A stretch of 64,000 nt of DNA, from NCBI GenBank assembly GCA_937901085.1, contig CALCHQ010000086.1, positions 5,509 to 69,508 on the forward strand, given 5' to 3'. The notes beneath the pieces were generated by a model. The model did no database searches, was not told where the DNA came from, and saw nothing but the letters and a program-made list of their open reading frames with translations. The DNA comes from an uncultured Verrucomicrobiales bacterium. Lineage in GTDB: Bacteria > Verrucomicrobiota > Verrucomicrobiia > Verrucomicrobiales > Akkermansiaceae. Numbering within the stretch: position 1 is the stretch's first letter; every line of letters starts with the position of its first letter. The position numbers were made by a program, and so were the translations under genes. Of this stretch, positions 28,201 through 35,500 are shown piece after piece.

Positions 28201-29458
28201 TGTTGACGCTCGTGCCGGTCCAGGACGAGCCGTTCCAGCGGGCAGAGGAATAAGAACCCGGTTTCTGGTCCTGGTGAATGCTCGAGGAGGTCCCCGCAGC
28301 CACCGAATGTTTCGCATTTCTCACCAGCTCGGCCAGCTTGGTATCCGTTATGGCGGTAACTTCCTTATCGGCCCCCGGTCCTGCGGCAGCGCGCACCATG
28401 GAGAACATCATGGGCGAAGAATTGCCAGAGGGTAGCGGCCCCATGTAGACCGGCTGGGGACCGCCCTCATCCTCCGACTGCTGCTTGCGCTCTTCCTCCT
28501 GCTTTTTCGTCTCTTCCTCCTGTACAAGAACATCAGGAGAAGGAGAAGTGGCAAGGAAAGACTCCAGGGAGGTACTCGGAGAGCCGGAAGACAAGGCACT
28601 CCCCTGCGTATTGCCGGTACCCGTGGTCTTCGAAACTTTTTTCGCGGCCTGGGAATAGCGGACACCACCGCCCAGCCCCGCACCCCAGGGAGCGGAATAA
28701 CCGATGAGCGGGTGGTTGATGACTGAACCACGGTGCGTCTTGAACAAGGCATCGCGATAAGCCCCCGCGCCGACCTTGCCATGGCGCAAGGCGGAGGCAA
28801 AGCGGGCCATCAGTTCGTCATTTTCCGTGCGGGCAAACAGACCAAGTCCCCGCCCGATGCCACGCAAACGGTTAGCCAGCTGCTCCAGCAGCTTGCGCCC
28901 CTCTTCGGTCTCCAGGCGGTCGTCATCCTCCATGAGGGCTTCCATCGCCACGCGGATTTCATCCTCGGTAAAGGGAGTTTTCTCAGCATCGTAGTGGGCA
29001 ATACGCTCCAACAGTTTGTCCAACAGGGTCGCTCCCTCCTGCTGGTCGGTATTGAGCCAATGGCGACGGTATACCTCGACCCATGCCTCGCGGTACGCAT
29101 AAAGCGGCTTCTTGCCCTGGGCAATCAGCGCATTGGCAATACACAGCGCCTCCTCTCGCAGGGCGGCCTGGCGCTGCTGCTTGTACTCAAGCAGCACGGA
29201 ATCGTGCGAACTCGACTCGCCATACACCTCCTCGTAACTCTCACCCTTGGCGCCGATGACGCGGATGACACGAGTGTTGTCGGCAGGTTTCGGGTCGGCA
29301 TACACCCACCAGTAATTCAGACGCACTTCATCAGCATGGGCAAAACCACCCAGAGTCATCGCCGCCATGAAATAACCCAGCCAGTTGCTCCGGCTGCCAT
29401 GGGCTGCGGGATTGATAAGAAATTGAATATGCTGGTGTTGTGAACGCTGAAAATTCAT
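19265..29458 (-). CDS. giant PEP-CTERM autotransporter-like surface protein (3,397 aa)
   Basis: A predicted signal peptide (residues 1-42, ending FAHA before DEV) leads into a charged helical region of about 260 residues. A Ser/Glu/Gln-rich linker and a very long beta-strand-rich body rich in Gly, Ser and Thr follow. The body contains four copies of a module of about 680-760 residues: VQLxI...DLT, a G-L-x-G turn, YTxxGT, then LSLVKxG...QEFTG and GTLAF. Lines such as EKTGDAVLILNTANDFSGGI resemble autotransporter-associated strand repeats. The C-terminus is PEPSTATLSLLALAALC plus an Arg tail, a PEP-CTERM sorting signal, so exosortase processing is expected. There is no outer-membrane barrel. 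Start at ATG 29458 follows the promoter; the more upstream in-frame start lies beyond the promoter. Confidence 0.88.
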   Translation of the reverse strand: MNFQRSQHQHIQFLINPAAHGSRSNWLGYFMAAMTLGGFAHADEVRLNYWWVYADPKPADNTRVIRVIGAKGESYEEVYGESSSHDSVLLEYKQQRQAALREEALCIANALIAQGKKPLYAYREAWVEVYRRHWLNTDQQEGATLLDKLLERIAHYDAEKTPFTEDEIRVAMEALMEDDDRLETEEGRKLLEQLANRLRGIGRGLGLFARTENDELMARFASALRHGKVGAGAYRDALFKTHRGSVINHPLIGYSAPWGAGLGGGVRYSQAAKKVSKTTGTGNTQGSALSSGSPSTSLESFLATSPSPDVLVQEEETKKQEEERKQQSEDEGGPQPVYMGPLPSGNSSPMMFSMVRAAAGPGADKEVTAITDTKLAELVRNAKHSVAAGTSSSIHQDQKPGSYSSARWNGSSWTGTSVNKPKDIRSIVLNNGSHLYLGASDKVSVVVNKTNNAYLHGELDNQKQNQPLPGYGLFTYDKLQGKGNLTLMGDTADRTTIYAFKAAPGADQGFSGTISMAGSRDGSRVQFNVTGSHWKYTLLDLTPGEGSGYNATGEAAGTILNVTGNTQLLGLQGGNENSTVTSNSGDASYTLTLGDATVSKTYTYTGTFNGNYYVSGTASYASEAPLNLTKVYGNRQEMVADATGNSAFNVVTVTGGTLAFLAPKQEAEPSNVGSLQAAIVEASNGGILQVAKQLIVTETYAETEELLVTGDGSRIEVGGTVSVADDAGVRDNGFLSAASLLVSDKLTIDAAEVEVKGRTEAQSVSLYNGASLTTEDLLDATNHKLIVEVGDKKVAGSYATSQLTVTGNFEADVLRLRSDGRLVTGTSSNTIAEAYLHGGSEWEMAGASNTMSGTMYIENVQGSINLSSTEGAAVLTLPGTISFANAGWTDRNAAAFTLDGVTLDFSRGVTITNLGFAFNEESTENKTFVLATTKGEADAFTSTTSSVMVQSGNTTYHAYLVLDGNNVLVTLDHTLGKDPFVVEAGKAVYIEMYQNAASPALPYMAYTNASYSDGWSGTSVEKEHLMQFSNVVLNSGSALYLGEDSGDAAHRHFGGKVQVNATAGAAQLHGTVDSWSNWLLDGNLSGEGELQLVAHHGIGERGSSTVTVGDASSDTQVVTTTTHQYGVASTFTFTSPSSSTNWLEGTVKLAANAGTDDSAGAGIVQLNIGNVNIAGQGDTRWEKVVVDLTAESFADGESVQTNAGTATELVLGVVGDATIAGLRGDKNASVVSDVADSSPRTSPTLTVGTDGQDYTFKGTVGSGNFYTGGQATRVETTTDTYTHEGTDSTKVSSTTTAVDTNMVHMGEGRLSLVKVGSNTQEFTGSVYLDEVEVRSGTLAFGGETSMNELTVQSGAVIQTSAGLTVDSATLYGGASWLLGADTDFSSTPLTLVDMTGQSIYIGATDAPVTWTAMEQISFAGNSSYSATTPWFVLGDGVTLNMGSSLTLSGVAGLKTGDTIALFGGVTSSPGFDGTNILITDASGYSYEASYSYSNDTVYLTIGQNMDAGIMVRDYYIWSGEKAGYTDGRNEHHLGLTMGNVWRADGSAEQTGWHEQRDKSVSPGVYKNGVSVLFADVDVHGADENNREVYIYGKVAPGRILVTANDNDGSMGTGDAELKYGYAFTGHVDSANAGITDYKDEKGNIITRTSIEKTGDAVLILNTANDFSGGIEVKDGALYLSRPYSSGTGAISLYVDSTWTDYWDKSGSNSGFEPVNRVGSELMVNYEHNHDEVSAYRNPVVQNTIILKTGSGENGSGGHATISYAHAAYESKNANDDFSNVPRHWRNLSMTGGLYGEGDLELRGYTSCWDGGHDQCYISAFTINNSQFDASLVDASELTAFTGTVKLTNAVNTSFLSNDNTGARTAGGVQLSLSDNTFAKGHIDLTREQVVKSKDEVRQSYTNILVVNGDVSVGTLEGDFLDKAWIYSRGAGDEDFSRDFTDISQEDERMRLRVVTGSETILRLGLDNDSGDYVYSGAMGYAQSYTQAQQAHISFGDGMETLADVEKYNKDFAASGKFSNGTETLSLVKSGQTKQYIHSAVLNDVSVYQGTLGFNNLELKGNMNLVGGSKLRLGVTDIDKEAKDGTWDSIDGVTSSSVTVGDNKTLTVITPALQEGQSLTPAYVEGDIDMSGKSTLTFLVNTTPDSLPENSLTYQNTANITPLLDVDGTLKLSSTQDITMAFDNTNFSLGQKYYIARADAITIDGNDETFFGTRTVTLGYGYFGTIYTVGNNGCSIVGNVDDLTTEGMSDYLVMTVTGDPRRTWSGMVGLEPHNNIWTNGSDAYATDYRWKENRQFVNGHVVLFGNLNVPTKWTVDPPYLESDDTVNVDKDNVQPGTLVENCGDTLLYVADGFGLDSYKLDGRGYQAVNVAGEVAPFMVMINANYEEFEFQNGKWVLNESQKKDDTNYYFYTTAGNEGGIRDATREELIASGFDENWKTMVHKTGTGTTIMALDNSYTGGTILQGGTMVMQHVNALGGVYKDGALTGQDCTITLMNGASLQGDFDDEDFPGNYHEEGNLALGKAMATTTINNKIVVNVYANPDDASYSTEVDGRLINSGNKKLIIKELAGESDTVLLLSGVSLTREEARERAIERYADVDETGEYITDASGNYYSNSGEILNLDRYNYGVFKVLDPGAFYGTVTMCGHVWGETEHGGGMVQLDIMSTSKSSDGADWTNATMDLSVKDGTLRTVLALDVMSNGEVCELNSLNGTIETNGGSSSVLNMSKHNAATLQLTGTRSGKYEGVLGYGDFQVAVNYGGYTENQQGTTQHHYGAIGEGSLNVLKKGDSTTQEVRRAWLNRLEVQGGMFVVTEALVAHEIASGDGKRVLVGAADPNRAHALAVGAGGILAMNTTFAEEGVKQDAWGELKPGVDGVAFVRLENGATLSAREDWFTIKPIDFASGASVTVNTRNYAIDPQLKAEYEAGNDVFGKYEHSHIIQLLGNMSGMDVKLTFNNALIDPVTAATSTETSPYMGYAAINDFNLFRGTENELNVESRTVLQIMQDNKGVEGDVDVHVEGLHATLQILDKVVTYDESGEAVLSDSMVQYIEHLSLGANQDVPAVDDDPTTGMNDPLHRPNNGQLLLGGAEVKTLSPTGTEHITTPDMADMQVLISSRHNTTELEGEVNHLHVDLRGASARLGGAAGHRAEMVNTHVDMARSDINHTLYHTKLENSLVHLQEDCSVDVTTDVHIDFLSEIQGVRVEYDTTAVNPVTGPEAATGNNITSTVAEVNTSSQTLVELTFDEDNRVSYTVGPNDTRILVLQADQFKGVDVKGNGLTIQLFEDWNDWADPTTSYVAVQMGGGFGQFLYEEQNGSNFAVLIDNQFVLLDRDGNQITGMWVTSDTVSQTAGITVSSNMLYFKIDPDEARGELIPEPSTATLSLLALAALCARRRRRD

Positions 29459-29468
29459 AAATAAAAAT

Positions 29469-29477
29469 GGGGGGGGG
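29469..29477 (-). repeat. C9 homopolymer tract at the predicted transcription start
   Basis: Nine consecutive G residues on the plus strand (C9 on the coding strand). The tract begins directly after the predicted -10 and ends ten bases before the ATG at 29458. Such tracts change length by slippage, so it could alter expression of the giant gene. The slippage is inference. Confidence 0.85.
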
Positions 29478-29506
29478 ATGATACACTTTTTTATCCCACT
29501 TGTCCA
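29478..29506 (-). promoter_or_regulatory. predicted promoter of the giant PEP-CTERM gene
   Basis: Minus strand: TGGACA (29506-29501), 17-base spacer, TATCAT (29483-29478). The C9 tract begins at the base after the -10, so the transcription start falls inside it. The surrounding interval 29459-29695 is AT-rich and otherwise without a gene. Confidence 0.6.
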
Positions 29507-29695
29507 GCGCAAACAGCGTAATAATGTCACTTTTTCACCCCTTTATTTCATGTTATCTTACAAAACAAAGTTACATCTTGATAATAAAGCACTTACAATG
29601 CCTACCAAAAGGCAAGAAAATATAGTCATCCAGCCGTAACATTTACAGCGGGAGAAAAGGCCGTTTCCGACGCAGCGAGAGGCAGTAAGGGCCTC

Positions 29696-30190
29696 TTACT
29701 TCTCGGCAGCAAAACGCTCAAAGGAGGCATCGATGATACGGCAGGCCGTCTCGGCGCCGAAAAAGTCCCCCACCTCGGTTTTCTTATTCTGGAGCGTCTT
29801 GTAGGTGAGGAAGAAATTCTGGATTTCCTGCAGGTAATGAGGCGGCAGGTCCTCCAGCTTGTTCACATGGTCATAGCGGGGGTCGCCCACATTCACCGCC
29901 AGTATCTTCACGTCGGGCTTGCCGCCGTCTATCATATCCAGCCCGCCGATGATGCGGCAGTCCACGTAGCATCCCGGAAAGGTGGGCGCCGAGGTGAAGA
30001 CAAGGATATCCAGCGGGTCACCATCCAGATAGCGGGTATCCTCCACAAAGCCGTATTCTGCCGGGTAGTACACCGAGGAATACAGCACGCGGTCCAGCTT
30101 GATGCGGCCGGTCTTTTCATCCACTTCGTACTTGTTGCGGCTACCCATGGGGATTTCGATGCGGGCTTCGACAATGCGGGGAGTACTCAT
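29696..30190 (-). CDS. ppa: inorganic pyrophosphatase, family I
   Basis: 164 residues, a normal size for soluble family I enzymes, which hydrolyse pyrophosphate to phosphate and pull biosynthetic reactions forward in the cytoplasm. The signature DGDPLDILVF (about residues 56-65) supplies the metal-binding aspartates. YGFVEDT and the later GDPRYDHVNKLEDLP match the family. The ATG at 30190 lies six bases after a near-consensus promoter, so the transcript is probably leaderless. It is transcribed away from tRNA-Cys. I see no convincing terminator after its stop. Confidence 0.96.
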   Translation of the reverse strand: MSTPRIVEARIEIPMGSRNKYEVDEKTGRIKLDRVLYSSVYYPAEYGFVEDTRYLDGDPLDILVFTSAPTFPGCYVDCRIIGGLDMIDGGKPDVKILAVNVGDPRYDHVNKLEDLPPHYLQEIQNFFLTYKTLQNKKTEVGDFFGAETACRIIDASFERFAAEK

Positions 30191-30196
30191 GCTCCC

Positions 30197-30225
30197 ATCC
30201 TAGCAAGGCACAGGAAAAGTGTCAA
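30197..30225 (-). promoter_or_regulatory. predicted leaderless promoter of ppa
   Basis: Minus strand: TTGACA (30225-30220), 17-base spacer, TAGGAT (30202-30197). Six bases separate it from the ATG at 30190. Confidence 0.75.
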
Positions 30226-30263
30226 GAAAACTCCCCATGGATACGATTTTTTTCAATTTTCTC

Positions 30264-30292
30264 TTGACTAGCCTGGTGGGGTCGTGTATAGT
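30264..30292 (+). promoter_or_regulatory. predicted promoter of tRNA-Cys
   Basis: TTGACT (30264-30269), 17-base spacer, TATAGT (30287-30292). The tRNA starts 23 bases after the -10. Confidence 0.75.
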
Positions 30293-30315
30293 GTGCCCGC
30301 AACAAGTCACCCGAC

Positions 30316-30389
30316 GGCGGGATAGCCAAGTGGCCTAAGGCAACGGTTTGCAAAACCGTCATTCGTGGGTTCAAATCCCACTCCCGCCT
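30316..30389 (+). tRNA. tRNA-Cys (GCA)
   Basis: 74 bases fold as a full cloverleaf. Acceptor GGCGGGA pairs with TCCCGCC. The anticodon stem ACGGT/ACCGT encloses TTGCAAA, giving anticodon GCA. The T arm is GTGGG-TTCAAAT-CCCAC. The discriminator base is T, the known cysteine identity element. The 3' CCA is not encoded and must be added after transcription. Confidence 0.96.
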
Positions 30390-30394
30390 CTCCT

Positions 30395-30428
30395 GAAGCA
30401 GCAACTGAAAAGTTGCTGCTTCTTTTTT
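30395..30428 (+). terminator. rho-independent terminator after tRNA-Cys
   Basis: A perfect 12-bp stem (GAAGCAGCAACT / AGTTGCTGCTTC) closed by a GAAA loop and followed by six T residues. It makes tRNA-Cys a single-gene transcript. Confidence 0.93.
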
Positions 30429-30433
30429 ACAGC

Positions 30434-30462
30434 TTGCAATGAGCCGGCAGAAATGCTAGAGT
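30434..30462 (+). promoter_or_regulatory. predicted promoter of the OppF-like gene
   Basis: TTGCAA (30434-30439), 17-base spacer, TAGAGT (30457-30462). The start codon at 30481 lies 18 bases downstream. Confidence 0.6.
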
Positions 30463-30480
30463 AGCCGAGATACCGCCGCC

Positions 30481-31494
30481 ATGGAGAATATTCTGGAAAT
30501 ATCAAAGTTGAGCATGCACTTCCCTGTGCGTGGCGGCGTATTCCGGCGCAGGATGGGTACTCTCAAGGCGGTGGATGATGTGAGCCTGCACATTGCCAGC
30601 GGTGAGACCCTGGGGCTGGTGGGCGAAAGCGGCTGCGGCAAGAGTACCATCGGCCGCTGCATCATGCGTCTGCTGGAGCCGACAGCCGGCACCATCCGGC
30701 TGATGGGGCACAATATCACGCACCGCTCGCAATGGCGCATGATGAAGTTCCGCCGCCGCATGCAGATGGTGTTCCAGGACCCGGCAGGGTCGCTGAACCC
30801 GCGCATGACTGTGCGGCATCTGATTTCCGAGCCTCTGGAGATTCACAACCTGGGTACACGTGCCAGCCGCCGCCGTAAGGTGGCCGACCTGCTGGATCTG
30901 GTAGGGCTTCCCTCCACCGCGCTGGAAAAGTTCCCGCATGAGTTCTCCGGCGGGCAGAAGCAACGCATCGGCATTGCGCGCGCGCTGGCCATGGGTCCCA
31001 AGCTGCTGGTGCTGGATGAACCGGTGAGCGCGCTGGATGTTTCGGTGCAGAGCCAGGTACTCAACCTCCTCCTCACGCTGCAGCAGGAATTGAATCTTTC
31101 CTATCTGTTCATTTCACACGATTTATCCGTGGTGCGCCACATTTCCGACCGCGTGGCCGTCATGTACATGGGTAAAATTGTGGAAATGGCCGATGCCGAT
31201 GTCCTCTACGACCGCCCGGCTCACGCCTATACCCGAGCCCTGCTTTCTGCCATTCCCACGCCGGATCCCACCCGCCGCCAGCGCACCCCCATCCTGCCGG
31301 GGGATATTCCCTCCCCCATTGATCCGCCGCCGGGCAGCGCATTCGGCCGCCGCATCAACCACCCCTACCTGGAGGCCACCATGGGTATGGACCTGACCCC
31401 GCGCGAACTCGAACCCGGCCATTGGGTCGCACCCGACCCCTGCGCGGTCTCGCTCGGCGACATGCAGCGACTCGGCGTTGATATTTACCAATAA
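30481..31494 (+). CDS. OppF/DppF-like ABC transporter ATPase
   Basis: 337 residues. It resembles the second ATPase of oligopeptide or dipeptide importers. Walker A is GESGCGKST (48-56), with a Q-loop in MVFQDPAGSLNPRMT, the signature FSGGQKQRIGIARALA, and Walker B LLVLDEPVSALD followed by the H-loop FISHDLSV. The C-terminal oligopeptide-family extension is present, but the usual Cys-containing RCP motif reads GSAFGRRINHPYL, so those cysteines are missing. No permease, binding protein or partner OppD is next to it. It has its own promoter, so partners must be elsewhere. Confidence 0.85.
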   Translation: MENILEISKLSMHFPVRGGVFRRRMGTLKAVDDVSLHIASGETLGLVGESGCGKSTIGRCIMRLLEPTAGTIRLMGHNITHRSQWRMMKFRRRMQMVFQDPAGSLNPRMTVRHLISEPLEIHNLGTRASRRRKVADLLDLVGLPSTALEKFPHEFSGGQKQRIGIARALAMGPKLLVLDEPVSALDVSVQSQVLNLLLTLQQELNLSYLFISHDLSVVRHISDRVAVMYMGKIVEMADADVLYDRPAHAYTRALLSAIPTPDPTRRQRTPILPGDIPSPIDPPPGSAFGRRINHPYLEATMGMDLTPRELEPGHWVAPDPCAVSLGDMQRLGVDIYQ

Positions 31495-31553
31495 GGCGAT
31501 TAGGGACTCCGGACAGCTGATTCGGCACCCTCCTGATATGACGGCCTTGGCAG

Positions 31554-31582
31554 TTGCGTTTCCCCGGTAGTTCAGGTAGAAT
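31554..31582 (+). promoter_or_regulatory. predicted near-leaderless promoter of hemC
   Basis: TTGCGT (31554-31559), 17-base spacer, TAGAAT (31577-31582). Seven bases separate it from the ATG at 31590. A second in-frame ATG at 31581 overlaps the -10 and is excluded. Confidence 0.65.
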
Positions 31583-31589
31583 GTGCGGC

Positions 31590-32519
31590 ATGAAGACTCT
31601 CCGTATCGGCACACGCGGCAGCGAGCTTGCCCTCGCCCAGACTCAGCAGGCCATAGCAGCCATGCAGGCCGCTGTTCCCGGACTGGTATGCGAAATCTGC
31701 ATCATCAGCACCGCAGGCGACCAGCGCACAGATATTCCGCTGCACCAGGTGAATGCCGCCACCGGCACAGGTGATAAGGGCGTATTCATTGCGGCCATTG
31801 AGGAAGCGCTCGCCGCCGGAGAGGTGGACTGTGCCGTCCACAGTCTCAAGGATATGCCGGGTATCCTGGCCCCCGGTTTCGCGCTGGCAGCCGTTCTGCC
31901 GCGCGAGGAAGTCCAGGATGTGCTGGTCATCAAGGAAGATGCCGACCGCGAGCAGCCGGTCATCGCCACCGGCAGCGTGCGCCGCTGCCACCTGGTTCAG
32001 ACCTACTGGCAGGGACGTGCCCGCACCGTGCCGGTGCGAGGGAATGTGGCAACCCGCCTCCGCAAGCTGGCCGGGGCTGCCGATGTTTCGGCCACCCTGC
32101 TCGCCCGCGCCGGGCTCAACCGGCTGGGCTACGACCGGCACTCCTTTGAGGTGGATGGCGTGAAGCTGCAGGTGCTGGATTTGCCGCTGCAGGATTTTCC
32201 CCCGGCGCTGGGACAGGGGGCCATTGCCCTGGAATGCCGGGCTGGTGACAGCGAGGTCTTGCAGATTCTGGAACGGGTGAACGATGCCCCCACCTACCGC
32301 TGCATTGCCTGCGAGCGCGCTTTCCTCAACCTGCTGCAGGCAGACTGCTCTGTTCCCGTGGGCGGGCATGCCTTCCTACTGCCCGACGGTTCACTCACGC
32401 TGCACGTGGTGCATTATGATGCTGCCGGGAAGCGCACCGTGCTGGAGCGCAACGGCAAGGACCCGGAGGCTCTTGCCGCTGCGCTGCATGCCGACCTGCT
32501 GGCCGCCCTCAGAAGCTGA
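31590..32519 (+). CDS. hemC: hydroxymethylbilane synthase (porphobilinogen deaminase)
   Basis: 309 residues, the usual size. It joins four porphobilinogen units into hydroxymethylbilane in heme and tetrapyrrole synthesis, in the cytoplasm. The start MKTLRIGTRGSELALAQTQQ is diagnostic. The catalytic Asp lies in VHSLKDMP (Asp88). The dipyrromethane cofactor attaches to Cys253 in ADCSVPVGGH. The downstream HGAIALEC-type stretch appears as GQGAIALECRAGD. No other hem gene is adjacent. Its stop overlaps the 3' end of the convergent autotransporter gene by 11 bases, with no terminator between them. Confidence 0.97.
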   Translation: MKTLRIGTRGSELALAQTQQAIAAMQAAVPGLVCEICIISTAGDQRTDIPLHQVNAATGTGDKGVFIAAIEEALAAGEVDCAVHSLKDMPGILAPGFALAAVLPREEVQDVLVIKEDADREQPVIATGSVRRCHLVQTYWQGRARTVPVRGNVATRLRKLAGAADVSATLLARAGLNRLGYDRHSFEVDGVKLQVLDLPLQDFPPALGQGAIALECRAGDSEVLQILERVNDAPTYRCIACERAFLNLLQADCSVPVGGHAFLLPDGSLTLHVVHYDAAGKRTVLERNGKDPEALAAALHADLLAALRS

Positions 32520-35500
32520 GTCTGTAACCCAGCGTGCCGTTCACTTCGGATTCATCGAAACGGCATTCGTAAGAGCAATCCATGAACAAGTCTCCGCTCT
32601 CTTCACCCAGGGGGACGGAAAGACCAATACCCATCTCCAGACCGAAGCGGTTTGCCTCTGCCGTCCGCACGCGTCCGCTCCGCGAGGGAAGCGCCAGCAG
32701 ACTGGTGGTGGTGTGCCCGCGCGTGCTGCCTGCATCGGCCTTCATCAGAAAACGGGTCTGCACCAGGCAGCTGCGGTTGCAAAGGTTTTCCAGCGCGGTG
32801 GTATGCACGCGCAGGCCCAGACCGAAAGTGAGGGAATCCCAATCCTGGCGCCCGACGTGCAGGGCTGCATCGGAGCCATGTTCGTCATAGGCATCCACTT
32901 CGGCGTGGCGGTAGCTGATGTTGAACACAGGCTCCACGATGGCCGGCGATACGGTCAGCAGGGGAATGTCGTACCCCAGTTCGTAGAGCAGCCCCAGACT
33001 CATACCATGCGTGCTGCCCTTGGTGCGCTCGTTCACGCCCTCAGACACGAGGTGACGCTTCAGATCCATATCGGCCCGGCCGAAAGCACCCACCAGCGTG
33101 TGTCTCCAGCGGCGGTCTACATATTTGCCGAAAACGCTCAGGTAATAGAAGTCGATATTGCCGCTGGCAGCATCGGTGCCGCTGCCGTCCACATCGCCGT
33201 ACATGGCGGTGAGTGCCAGCCCTGCCGTCCAGACGGTCGAAGGATTCCATTCCAGCCCCAGCGTGCCGCCCCAGCTGTTCAGTTCAAAGCCGGAATCGGT
33301 GCCGGAGGACTGCCATTTGCGGCGGTCACCCTCGGCATTCACCCAGAAGTGGTGGTGCGGCAGCTCCGCATATTCGCAGCCGGCCGGAAGCCCCATGACG
33401 ATGGTACGGTTGCGAATGGCCTTCAACTGGCGCTCCATATCGCCTGCCACAGCCGGAGCCAGCACCGCAGCCCCTGCCCCCGCTGCGGCAGCCATGAGTT
33501 CCTCAGCCGCCTGGGTGTCACCGGCATCCAGCAGAGTATCAAGCGTGTTGGTGAGCGCTGAGAGTGCGGGGGATTCCGTCAGCACGCGGGCAGGCAGATT
33601 CCAGAGCATACCCGCACCGGCTCCGGCATTGGGTGAAGAAACGGCCTCTGCGTAACGATTGTCCTGCCGTATGATGGTATTGAGCAGCAGATGGCCATTC
33701 TCCACACTCAGCCAGGCGGAATCAATCCCCCTGAAAGGCGCACCACTCCCCAGCGTGACCGCTGCGCGTGCATCCGTGCCCAGGTCGGCCTGCTGCACCT
33801 GCCCCAGCACCAGCGTGCCATCCGGACGCAGGCTCACAGGTGCCTGCCCGGTGGATTGCAGCGTGAGAGAGGCAGACTCCTCCACCACCAGGCGCTCCAG
33901 TTGCAGCAAGTCATTGTTTCCATCGCTGTTCCACACCAGGCTCGTCGAGGAACCGTCCTGCAGGTCCAGGGTTCCCAGGGTCAGCGGCGCATTGCCGCCT
34001 GTGCCGTCCAGCTGCAGCACCAGAGAGCCTTCGTTCTGCACACTCCAGGCAGAGGAGGACAGCACGCGTTCCATCGTGAAGGTGCCGCTGCCGGATTCCA
34101 CCACCAGCAGCCCGGTGGCCGTACTGTTGCTCCCCAGCGTTCCGCTGAACGTGGACGAAGTTGCATTGCCCACGGTGAAGGTGCCGCCGTTGGCCTGCAG
34201 CAGGCCATTTCCGCTCAGCGCCCCCACGCTGCCGCTTCCCGGCAGCGAACCGTTCAGCTCCAATGCACCCGTTCCGTTGATGCTACCGGTGAAGCCCAGG
34301 GAATTCCCCACGATTTCCAGCGTGCTGCCCGCCGCCAGTTCCAGGGCGGCACTTCCGTGCAGCGACTGCACCTCACTTCCCTGCCCGGTCAGCACAAGCT
34401 GTCCCTCGTCGAGTTCCAGCCAGGGCGTGGTCAGCACACCGCCCACCGTGAGCGTTCCGCTGCCGGTCTTGACGAGCTGCACGGCACTTCCGGCAGTCAT
34501 ATTTCCCTCCAGCAGGGTGTTGGCTGTATTGATTTCGGATTCCTGCTCCGGCGTGAGAGAACTATCCACATTCCCAAGCACGGCGTTATTGAGCAGCACA
34601 CGCAGCACGCCTGCCGTCTCATCGGTATTCACCAGTTCCAGATTTCCGGCTCCCAGGAGGTTGTTCACCCACACAGGGCGGGTGTTGTCCCCTGCTATCT
34701 GTAACGACAAGGTGTAGCCGCTGTCTACGAAAGTGGCCTTGTAATCCTGCAAGCGGGTGGGGGAGGTCACCGTCGGGTAGTCTCCATCCTGCGTCACCAT
34801 GTAGACATCAGTCACCGCCCCCTCCAGGACGATATTACCCTGCTCCACACCCAGGACGGTAAGCCCCAGAGCTTCGGGTGTGGTGGTACTGTTGGCAAAG
34901 AGGCTGGCAGCCGTCACCCCGGAACCGAGAACGATATCCCCATTGCTCACATGTAAGTACACCGCCTGCCGCTTACCCTGTATCAAGGTCTTGATTGCTT
35001 CATTATCCAGCGTTACGAGCGTCCCGGACGAGATGATAAGCTCACCGTTTTCCTGCACCAGAAGGCTTTGTTCACCAGCGGCAGGAGCGGGGGCATTGCC
35101 GATGTTGGCCTCAGAGAAAGTGAGCGAGAGCGTAGCCGTATTGCCGGTACCTCCGACATGGACATCGCCCCCGATGCCGGTGAGCTGCCCCCCTGCCCCC
35201 ACGCTGACGGACTGCAGCAGGCTGCCCTGAGTACCTCCGGCATCCACGAGGCAACCTTCGGGAACATCGGCCACAAGGACGCCCTCAACCGTGGTGAGGG
35301 GCTGGGCAAGTGTTCCGTTCACCAGCGTGAACTGCCCGGTTCCGGCCTGCACGCTGCCAGCCCATGTAGAGGAGGTTGTGGCATCGCCCAGCAGCACTTC
35401 GCACCCGGCATCAATGGTGAGTGTTCCGCTGGTGCTGTTCTGCCCGGTGAGGGTCAGCGCGCCGCTACCCTGCTGGCGCAGGTTGGCCGCCCCGGTCACC

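Noticed and set aside
29640..29695. Terminator for ppa
   Set aside because: Only a six-base-pair hairpin (AGAGGC/GCCTCT) with no T-run on the minus strand.
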